Source: Streptomyces sp. CB02959 (GTDB lineage Bacteria > Actinomycetota > Actinomycetes > Streptomycetales > Streptomycetaceae). From it: a stretch of DNA of 64,000 nt. This document shows, in pieces, positions 43,350 through 50,103 of this stretch. Position numbers and translations under genes: made by a program. How positions within the stretch are numbered: position 1 is the first letter of the stretch; the number at the start of each line of letters is the position of its first letter. The notes beneath the pieces were generated by a model. It was not told the origin of the DNA and did no database searches. It saw only the letters and a list, made by a program, of their open reading frames with translations. The stretch lies in NCBI RefSeq assembly GCF_002803155.1, contig NZ_NNBP01000012.1, positions 62,001 to 126,000 of the forward strand, in the 5' to 3' direction.

Positions 43350-44099
43350 GTGGCTGGAGACGAGAAAATCAGTGTGTTCGGGGATCAGGCGGGCAGTGTC
43401 GAGCTGCTGTGGGGCGGGCGCGGGCGGCCGAGCCGCGGCCCCAAGCCGGCGCTGAGCCTGGAACGGATCACGCAGACGGCCATCGGGCTGGCCGACATCG
43501 GTGGGCTGGGCGCGGTCTCCATGCAGCGGGTCGCGGCCGAGCTGGACTTCACGAAGATGTCCCTGTACCGGTACGTGCCCGGCAAGTCGGAGCTGGTCGC
43601 GCTGATGATCGACATGGCGATGGGGGAGCCGCCGGAGCCGGCGGGCGCCACGGCCGGCGACTGGCGTGGCGCGTTGCGGGGGTGGGCGGAGGAGCTCGCG
43701 GCGGTCTTCGACCGGCACCCGTGGCTGTTGAGCGCCATCGTCGGGCCGCGGGTGATGGGCCCCCATGAACTCGGCTGGACGGAGCGGGCGCTGGCGGCGC
43801 TCGCGGACACCGGGCTGACGGGCGGCGAGCAGCTGGACGCCGTGATGGTGGTGAGCGGGCACATCCGGGCCATCGCGCAGGTGTCGGTGTCCATGGGCGT
43901 GGGCAGCGCCCGGGCGAAGGAGCCGGAGGCGGCGATGAGCGCCGCGCTCAACGAGCTGCTCGTGGGGCGGTCCGAGCGGTTTCCGGCGGTCGCGGCGGCG
44001 GTGGCGGACACCGCGGCGGGCGCGTCCCGGGATCAGGCTTGGGAGTTCGGGCTGGAGCGGATCCTGGACGGGCTGGAGGCGTACGTCGCACGGCGGTGA
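43350..44099 (+). CDS. TetR-family transcriptional repressor
   Basis: This 249-residue regulator has its helix-turn-helix at about residues 35-80 (RITQTAIGLADIGGLGAVSMQRVAAEL, FTKMSLYRYVPGKSELVALM). The C-terminal domain resembles the TetR_C branch of tetracycline/aromatic-type repressors (RHPWLLSAIVGPRVMGP). AGGATGCGGGGG precedes the GTG. It is divergent from the FAD monooxygenase across two repeated operator-like sites, so it most likely represses that gene and itself until the substrate is present. Confidence 0.9.
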   Translation: MAGDEKISVFGDQAGSVELLWGGRGRPSRGPKPALSLERITQTAIGLADIGGLGAVSMQRVAAELDFTKMSLYRYVPGKSELVALMIDMAMGEPPEPAGATAGDWRGALRGWAEELAAVFDRHPWLLSAIVGPRVMGPHELGWTERALAALADTGLTGGEQLDAVMVVSGHIRAIAQVSVSMGVGSARAKEPEAAMSAALNELLVGRSERFPAVAAAVADTAAGASRDQAWEFGLERILDGLEAYVARR

Positions 44100-44113
44100 G
44101 GTGGTCGCGTCCC

Positions 44114-44167
44114 GGTGGTGTTCGTCTTCCCTCGGGCCCTGGTGGTGTTCGTCTTCCCCCGGGCCCC
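44114..44167. repeat. 27-bp tandem duplication between tetR and the mreB-like gene
   Basis: Two adjacent 27-bp copies (44114-44140 and 44141-44167) differ at two positions; both begin GGTGGTGTTCGTCTTCCC. A short third start, GGTGGCGGG, follows. It is non-coding and lies between convergent genes. Confidence 0.8.
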
Positions 44168-44216
44168 GGTGGCGGGTGGGTGTCCCCCGCCGGGCGGACG
44201 GCCGTGACCGCCCCGG

Positions 44217-44254
44217 TCCCCTGCCTCGGGGCGGACGGGCCGCGAGGCAGGGGA
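44217..44254. terminator. 12-bp hairpin between convergent tetR and mreB-like genes
   Basis: TCCCCTGCCTCG pairs with CGAGGCAGGGGA around a 14-nt loop. It sits 20 nt past the mreB-like stop and 118 nt past the tetR stop, and could stop transcripts from both sides. Confidence 0.7.
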
Positions 44255-44273
44255 GGTCCTACGGGTGCCGCCG

Positions 44274-45422
44274 CTACAGGCCCAGTCGGACCGCCCTGCG
44301 GGGCTGCTCCTTCGCGCCCGTCAGGAGGCCGTGCAGGGTGGCGAATTCGTCGACGCATTTGGCGGTGCCGTTGACGACGCAGTCCAGGGGGGCGTCGGCG
44401 ACCGTGACGGGGACGCCCATCTCCTGACGGAGGCGGCGGTCCAGGCCGCGGAGCAGCGCGCCGCCGCCGGTGAGGGCGATGCCGCGTTCGATGATGTCGC
44501 CGGAGAGCTCCGGGGGGCATTCGTCGAGGGTGCGGTGGACGGCGCGGACGATGGCCTCGACCGGTTCGGCGAGGGCGGTGCGGATTTCTTCGGCGGTGAT
44601 CTCCTGGAGGCGGGGGAGGCCGCTGAGGTGGTCGCGTCCGCGGACGGTGAAGGAGTAGGGGGAGGGCGACGGCTCGGGGGACGGGAGGGCCTCGGAGTCG
44701 GCGTCGACGTCGGCTCCGGTTGCGGCGGTTGCCGCGGTGAGGGCGGTGGTGTCCTCGGGGGTCCAGCCGGCGGAGCCGATGGCTATCTTGATTTCTTCCG
44801 CGGTGCGTTCGCCGATGGCCAGGCCGTGTTCCTTCTTGATGTACGTGGAGATGGCGGCGTCCATCGCGTCCCCGGCGACCCGTACGGAGTGGGCGGTGAC
44901 CAGGCCGCCCATGGAGACGACGGCGACCTCGGTGGTGCCGCCGCCGATGTCGACGACCATGCAGCCGACCGGTTCGGCCACCGGGAGGCCCGCGCCGATC
45001 GCGGCGGCCATCGGCTCTTCGATCAGGTGCACTTCGCGGGCGCCGGCGCCCCGCGCGGAGTCGATGACGGCGCGTCGTTCGACCCCGGTGATGCCGGAGG
45101 GGACGCAGATGACGACCCGGGGGCGGGAGAAGCGGCGGCTGGGCAGGGCCTTCTTCATCAGGGCCCGCAGCATTTGCTCGGCGGCGTCGAAGTCGGCGAT
45201 GACGCCTTCCCGGAGGGGGCGCATCGCGGTGATCCCGGAGGGCGTGCGGCCGATGGTGCGTTTGGCCTCCGAGCCGACGGCGACGACGTCGCCGGCGGCG
45301 TTGACGGCGACCACGGACGGCTCGTTCAGCACCACGCCTTTGCCGCGGGCGTAGACGAGGGTGTTGGCCGTGCCGAGGTCGATGCCTATGTCGTACGTAC
45401 CGGACGAAGTGCTGGACGCCAT
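44274..45422 (-). CDS. MreB/Mbl-like bacterial actin with inserted loop
   Basis: This 382-residue actin-fold ATPase has phosphate-1 DIGIDLGTANTLVYARGKG, phosphate-2 VDIGGGTTEVAVVS and the adenosine motif ALTGGGALLRGLD. Streptomyces MreB and Mbl work in spore-wall maturation rather than in rod shape. Residues about 222-256 are an Ala/Thr/Ser/Pro-rich insert between AEEIKIAIGSAGW and FTVRGRDHLSGLP, where typical MreB has only a few residues. It is not next to mreC/mreD, so it is not the main mre operon. The ATG at 45422 is chosen; an in-frame ATG at 45455 would add 11 residues. Neither has a strong ribosome site. Confidence 0.85.
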   Translation of the reverse strand: MASSTSSGTYDIGIDLGTANTLVYARGKGVVLNEPSVVAVNAAGDVVAVGSEAKRTIGRTPSGITAMRPLREGVIADFDAAEQMLRALMKKALPSRRFSRPRVVICVPSGITGVERRAVIDSARGAGAREVHLIEEPMAAAIGAGLPVAEPVGCMVVDIGGGTTEVAVVSMGGLVTAHSVRVAGDAMDAAISTYIKKEHGLAIGERTAEEIKIAIGSAGWTPEDTTALTAATAATGADVDADSEALPSPEPSPSPYSFTVRGRDHLSGLPRLQEITAEEIRTALAEPVEAIVRAVHRTLDECPPELSGDIIERGIALTGGGALLRGLDRRLRQEMGVPVTVADAPLDCVVNGTAKCVDEFATLHGLLTGAKEQPRRAVRLGL

Positions 45423-45470
45423 GGGGAGTTCGTTTGCTCTCTCTCGGGAGGACATTGCGCCGCAGAGAGC

Positions 45471-45508
45471 GTCATTGGCCGACCAATGACGGTAATTGCG
45501 GGCAATTA
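45471..45508. promoter_or_regulatory. Two adjacent palindromes upstream of the mreB-like gene
   Basis: GTCATTGG-4 nt-CCAATGAC (45471-45490) and TAATTGC-2 nt-GCAATTA (45493-45508) are perfect inverted repeats 2 bp apart, 49-86 bp before the start codon. The second is strikingly AT-rich for this genome. They probably form operators or a promoter-proximal control site. Confidence 0.6.
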
Positions 45509-45574
45509 TCTAGACTACTGGGGGTGCGGAATGGTTCCTGCGGGGGTGGTTCGCGGGGTAAAGAGGCGGCAAGG

Positions 45575-47641
45575 TCAGGGGTCGGGGGGCAGCGCCTCGG
45601 CGAGGTCGTCGAGGGCGTCCAGGAGGAGTTCGGAGGCGCGGACGGCGACTCCCGTGTGCTCGCCCTCGGCGTTCCACCGTTCCCAGACGGCGTGCGGTCC
45701 GCTCCAGTCCAGGGGGGTGCCGTCGCGGACGGCCCGGGCGGCGCGGTCCAGGGCGGGGTGGAGGGCGGTGGCGAACACGGCGGCGCCGGGCGAGGGTTCG
45801 GCGTCCTTGTCGGGCAGGTGGGCCTCCAGGATCATCGTGACCCGGCTCATCGTGGCGAGCGTGGCGCTGGCGGTGCGGGCCGCGTGCAGCGAGAGGCCGC
45901 GGTGGCGGACCGGCTCCTTCTCGGCGCGGGCCTCGCTCACCTCCCAGGCGGCGCGGGCCGCGCGGGCGTCCAGCAGGGCCTCGCGGACCTGCCGGGGGCG
46001 GCGTTCGGCGGGCCGGGCGTGGCCGTCGAGGACGGCGAGTGCGTAGCGGCCGTTGGCGGTGAGCCAGTCGGCGAGGCGGTCGCGGAGGCGGGGCGTCTCC
46101 CAGGCGGGGAACAGCGCGTAGGACAGCATCGCCAGGATGCCGCCGACGAGGGTGAGCACGACGCGTTCCTGGACGGTCTGCTCCCAGCCTGCGCCGACGA
46201 TGCCGAGCAGGAAGACGACGTAGCCGGCGATGCAGGCCGAGGTGACCGAGAAGCCGGTGCGCATCAGCAGGTACATCAGGAAGACGCAGACCAGGGCGAG
46301 GACGGCGCTGATGTACACGCCGGGATGGGCCAGGGCCATCAGGGCGCCGGCGATGGTGACGCCGACGAGGGTGCCGGCGAAGCGGGCGACGCCGCGGGAG
46401 TAGGTCTGGGCGAAGTCGGGGCGCATCACCATCACGGAGGCGAGCGGCGCCCAGTAGCCGTGGCCGAAGTGGAGGGTGGTGGCGAGCAGGTAGCCGGCGG
46501 CGGCGACCGCGGCGACGCGGAGGGCGTGCCGGAAGATGTGGGAGGACCAGCGGGCCTCGCGGCGCAGGGCGCGGAGGGCGACCGGGACGAGCCTGGGGAC
46601 GCTGGGGCGCAGCAGGTGGCCGCGTTCGGCCGTGGTGGTGGGGCGGGTGGCCTCGACGGGTTCGTCGGTGAGTTCGACGGCGTCGGCGAGGAGGGAGATC
46701 AGGCGGTAGGCGGCGCGGCGGGCGGGGCCGCTGAGCATCGGGCCGGTGGCCGGGACTTCGAGGGCGGCCATCGCCTCCGGTGGCAGCCGGACCGGTTTGC
46801 CGTGCCGTACGGCGTGCGCGACGGCGTCCAGGACGGTGGCGGCGGCGCCCAGCAGTTCGCGGGCGCGGTCGCGTTCGGGCCCTTCCAGGGAGGCGCCGAC
46901 GACCGGGTCGGCGAGTGAGGCGAGGACCGGGCGGACGCGTTCGGCGAGGCCGCGGGGGCCGTGCAGCTGTACGGGGCGGCGCTTGGCCTGGCGGGGGGTG
47001 ACGGCGGAGGCGAGCCGGGCGTCCATCAGGGGCGCGGGGTCGAAGGGGGCGACCGGGTCGTGCCGTAGGCGTCGGGCGTAGTCGGCCTCGGCGGCCAGGG
47101 CGTCGGCCAGGGTGTCGCGCTGGATGCCCCAGGGGCGTACCGGGAACAGGACGATGAGGGTGGCCTGGACGAGGCCGCCGAAGGCGATCAGTGCGGCGTG
47201 CTGCAGGGCGCCCAGGACGGACGTCGGGAGCGTGACGGTGATCAGCATGATCGCCACGGTCTGGGTGCCGATGAGGCCGGAGACCGGGCCGATCGCCCAG
47301 GCCAGGCCCGCCAGGAAGGTCCAGCCGGTGAGCAGCAGGACGAAGGCGACGACGTGGGCGGCGGCCAGGTAGCCGAGGAAGGTGGAGACCGCCAGGGCAC
47401 CGGCGACGGCCAGGGCCAGGACCGGGCGGGGCCGCATGCTGCGCTGGAAGGTGGCGATGCCGGAGGAGAAGGCGCCGAAGGCGGAGGAGACGGCGAGGGC
47501 GGGGCTGCCCTGCCACAGGCACAGGCCGATGACGACGGCCACGCCGGCGGTGCCGCGGATCGCGATCAGCGGGGTGAGTTTGGCCCGTTCGATGGTCAGC
47601 CCCGAGCGGGCGGCTTCCTTGAGCGCTCGCGACCAGGTCAT
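45575..47641 (-). CDS. FUSC-family inner-membrane transporter
   Basis: This 688-residue protein has two membrane blocks of about six helices each, at residues 25-170 and 365-500. Each is followed by a cytoplasmic helical domain, the layout of the FUSC/aromatic acid exporter family. Recognisable parts are TPLIAIRGTAGVAVVIGLCLW and HFGHGYWAPLASVMVMRPDFAQTYSRGVARFAGTLVG, the latter being the FUSC core. Related proteins export aromatic acids or similar toxic compounds. It lies downstream of nothing on its strand except the divergent intergenic region and upstream of the mreB-like gene by 119 bp. Confidence 0.88.
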   Translation of the reverse strand: MTWSRALKEAARSGLTIERAKLTPLIAIRGTAGVAVVIGLCLWQGSPALAVSSAFGAFSSGIATFQRSMRPRPVLALAVAGALAVSTFLGYLAAAHVVAFVLLLTGWTFLAGLAWAIGPVSGLIGTQTVAIMLITVTLPTSVLGALQHAALIAFGGLVQATLIVLFPVRPWGIQRDTLADALAAEADYARRLRHDPVAPFDPAPLMDARLASAVTPRQAKRRPVQLHGPRGLAERVRPVLASLADPVVGASLEGPERDRARELLGAAATVLDAVAHAVRHGKPVRLPPEAMAALEVPATGPMLSGPARRAAYRLISLLADAVELTDEPVEATRPTTTAERGHLLRPSVPRLVPVALRALRREARWSSHIFRHALRVAAVAAAGYLLATTLHFGHGYWAPLASVMVMRPDFAQTYSRGVARFAGTLVGVTIAGALMALAHPGVYISAVLALVCVFLMYLLMRTGFSVTSACIAGYVVFLLGIVGAGWEQTVQERVVLTLVGGILAMLSYALFPAWETPRLRDRLADWLTANGRYALAVLDGHARPAERRPRQVREALLDARAARAAWEVSEARAEKEPVRHRGLSLHAARTASATLATMSRVTMILEAHLPDKDAEPSPGAAVFATALHPALDRAARAVRDGTPLDWSGPHAVWERWNAEGEHTGVAVRASELLLDALDDLAEALPPDP

Positions 47642-48008
47642 AGCGAGAGGATACGGGCCGGGAGCTGGGGTGACGGGGTGTCGGGCGGCGGGTGCGGGAG
47701 GGCTACCCGGATGCCTCCGCGGGGGTGCGGAAGGGGCGCGCTCGGGGTCCGGGAGAGCGGGCGGCCGGGGGCGGAAAGAGGGGCGCGCGGGGTGCCATCT
47801 GGCGCCGGCGGCGCGCCCCCACCTGGAAAATCACGGTAAACCAGACCTCCGTTGAGCGTAAACACCACAGGTCAGAGCGGGGTAAGGACTTTCGGCCCGG
47901 AGCGATGCGAGCAAGCAGACACCGCGGGAGGGAAACCTGTCCCCGCCCCCTCCCCTCTTGCTGGCCGGTCGGGACAACTCCCGGCCCGTTCGCCAAGGAG
48001 AAGGTCCC
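47642..48008. other. Divergent intergenic region with long hairpin
   Basis: The gap separates the FUSC and esterase genes. GGGGCGCGC (47780-47788) pairs with GCGCGCCCC (47811-47819), and inside it GGTGCC-ATCT-GGCGCC makes a second stem, so 47780-47819 is one long hairpin. Downstream, 47830-47900 is AT-richer and probably holds the esterase promoter. No known riboswitch pattern was found. Confidence 0.5.
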
Positions 48009-49028
48009 GTGCGCAAATCCCTTGTCAAACCGGTGATCGCGTTGATCGCCCTGACTGTCCTCGGTGCCACGGCAGGCTGCGGCACGAGCGACTCCGAGGC
48101 CACCCCCGTACGGTTCAGTGGCCCCCGGACGGGTGCCGCCATGCAGACCGCGCCGGCCGGCAAGAACTCGCTGGTGCAGATGCCCACCCACCCGATCAGC
48201 TTCCAGGAGACCAGCAAGGTCGGCGGGGCCGGCGGGGACACCCCCATAGCCCTGACCACCTACCACGGGAAGAAGTCCGGCTTCACCGGGAAGGTGTGGG
48301 TGTGGGCTCCGCCGGAGTACTACGAGAAGAAGAACGCGAACAAGGGCTTCCCGGTCATGGAGGCGCTGCCCGGCGCCTACGGCTACCCGGTCAACTACTG
48401 GATCGGTTCCGACCTCAAGCTGGAGGAGAGCCTCGCCACGTGGTCGAAGGAGGGCAAGAGCCTGCCCTTCATCGTCGTGATGCCGGTGCTCAACCCCAAC
48501 GACAAGCAGTACTACGACGGCAGTGACATCCCCGGCCAGCCGAAGATCGGCACGTGGCTGAGCAAGGATGTCCCCGACCTGGTCAGGGAGAACTTCCGCA
48601 CCCTGAAGACCCGCAACGCGTGGTGCATCATGGGCTCCTCGTCGGGCGGCTTCTCGGCACTGAAGAACGTGCTGCAGAACCCGAAGGACTTCAAGGTGGC
48701 GATCCCCAACGGGCCGGACATCGTGCCGGACTCGCCGCTGTGGCGGGGCCACCTCTCGGCGATGCGGGCGAACAACCCCGAGGTGCTGGCGCACCAGCTG
48801 ATCGCCCGCGGCGGACCGGACGTCTACCTGGCCTTCCAGGACGGCTCCAAGGAGAACACCGTCCTCCCGAAGGTGCGGAAGTTCATCGCGCAGTACGGCC
48901 ACGGGCCGGTGAAGACGCGGCTGCAGGTCGTGCCGGACGGCACGCACAGCGGCGCCACCTACGTCCAGGGCCTGGGCATGGGCACGATGCAGTGGGTCAG
49001 CGCCCACATGCAGGGTCCGACCGGCTGA
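48009..49028 (+). CDS. Secreted esterase-family lipoprotein
   Basis: This 339-residue alpha/beta hydrolase belongs to the antigen-85/esterase D group. The lipobox LGATAGC places the lipidated cysteine at residue 24, so it is anchored outside the membrane. The nucleophile motif is GSSSG (Ser211) in CIMGSSSGGFSALKN. The late GTHSGATYVQG supplies the catalytic His. AAGGAGAAGG precedes the GTG at 48009. Streptomycetes lack mycolic acids, so a mycolyltransferase role is unlikely; its substrate is unknown. Confidence 0.87.
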   Translation: MRKSLVKPVIALIALTVLGATAGCGTSDSEATPVRFSGPRTGAAMQTAPAGKNSLVQMPTHPISFQETSKVGGAGGDTPIALTTYHGKKSGFTGKVWVWAPPEYYEKKNANKGFPVMEALPGAYGYPVNYWIGSDLKLEESLATWSKEGKSLPFIVVMPVLNPNDKQYYDGSDIPGQPKIGTWLSKDVPDLVRENFRTLKTRNAWCIMGSSSGGFSALKNVLQNPKDFKVAIPNGPDIVPDSPLWRGHLSAMRANNPEVLAHQLIARGGPDVYLAFQDGSKENTVLPKVRKFIAQYGHGPVKTRLQVVPDGTHSGATYVQGLGMGTMQWVSAHMQGPTG

Positions 49029-49101
49029 GCGCGGGGCGGACCGGAGGGCGGTCGCGACGGACACCGGTCCGTGGCGGCCGCCCTCGTCGTGTGCCGAGGG
49101 G

Positions 49102-49242
49102 TCACGGTGCGCAGTCGACGTCCTGGAGGGTGATCGGGTGGGAGTCCAGGCCGACGTAGGCGGTGAAGGCGTGGCGGGTGCCGCCGTCCCCAAAGGGGAC
49201 AGTTGTTCGCGGCGGGCGGTGCGTCCCCCGTGCCCGGCCCGG
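49102..49242 (-). pseudogene. Possible orphan C-terminal coding fragment
   Basis: In the same frame as the ABC permease and directly after its TAA, the minus strand stays open for about 45 codons and reads sensibly near its end (RHAFTAYVGLDSHPITLQDVDCAP, stop at 49102). No start codon or ribosome site precedes it. It may be the tail of a lost gene or chance; I give it low confidence. Confidence 0.25.
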
Positions 49243-50103
49243 TTACGACACCACGTCCTTGCGGGCGAAGCCGCGGAAGGCCAGGGCGGTGAGCACCAGC
49301 GCGTAGGACACCGAGACCGAGGCGCCCTGGAGCATCCCGGACCACTCCATCTGGGGCTGGAGCGCGTCCGCCCACGCGTACTGCCAGTGGGCGGGCAGCA
49401 CGGCGCGCCAGTCGCCGAGCGCGGTGACCTGGTCGAGGACGTTGCCGACGATGGTCAGCCCGACGGCGCCGCCGACCGCGCCCAGCGGCGCGTCGGTCAC
49501 CGTGGACAGCCAGAACGCCAGCGCCGCGGTGACCAGCTGGCTGACGAAGACGTAGCCGGTCACCACGGCCAGCCGCAGCACCGCGTCGCCCGGGGCGAGC
49601 GCGCCGCCGGTGGGCAGCTGGAGCGGACCCCAGCCGTACGCGGCGGTGCCCACCGCCAGGGCGACCAGCGGCAGCAGCAGCATCGCGGCGGCGCTGAACA
49701 CCAGTCCCACGGTGAGTTTGCTCAGCAGCAGCCGGGCCCGGGGCACCGGCGCGGCGAGCAGGTAGCGCAGCGAGGACCAGCTGGCCTCGGAGGCGACGGT
49801 GTCCCCGCAGAACAGCGCGACCGGCACGACCAGCAGGAAGCCGGCGGAGACGAACAGTGCGGTGGCGGCGAAGTTGCCGCCGGAGGCGGTGGCGGTGGCC
49901 ATCAGGCTGATCCGGCCGGTGTTGCGGGTGCCGGGGTCGCCGCCGATCGCGAACGCCGCGACGAGGACGAACGGCAGCAGCGTCAGGATCGCGGCGATCA
50001 CCAGGGTGCGGCGGCGCCGGAGTTGGCGGCGGGCCTCGACGCGCAACGGCAGGGTGCGCCGGGCGCGGTATCCGGGCGCCGCCGCCGGGGTGGTGGCGGT
50101 CAT
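49243..50103 (-). CDS. ABC-2 type transporter permease
   Basis: This 286-residue membrane protein has six predicted helices, the first at LVIAAILTLLPFVLVAAFAIGG after a basic N-terminus, then FAATALFVSAGFLLVVPVALFCG, and so on to TALAFRGFARKD. This matches the ABC-2 exporter subunits of the drug/lantibiotic type. It starts by a 4-nt overlap (ATGA) with the upstream hydrolase-ATPase fusion gene, so the two almost certainly form one transporter. The substrate is unknown. Confidence 0.88.
   Translation of the reverse strand: MTATTPAAAPGYRARRTLPLRVEARRQLRRRRTLVIAAILTLLPFVLVAAFAIGGDPGTRNTGRISLMATATASGGNFAATALFVSAGFLLVVPVALFCGDTVASEASWSSLRYLLAAPVPRARLLLSKLTVGLVFSAAAMLLLPLVALAVGTAAYGWGPLQLPTGGALAPGDAVLRLAVVTGYVFVSQLVTAALAFWLSTVTDAPLGAVGGAVGLTIVGNVLDQVTALGDWRAVLPAHWQYAWADALQPQMEWSGMLQGASVSVSYALVLTALAFRGFARKDVVS

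Noticed and set aside
47850..48008. Possible riboswitch before the esterase
   Set aside because: The leader shows no match to ydaO, cobalamin or other conserved cores that I can recall, and the gene is not a typical target.
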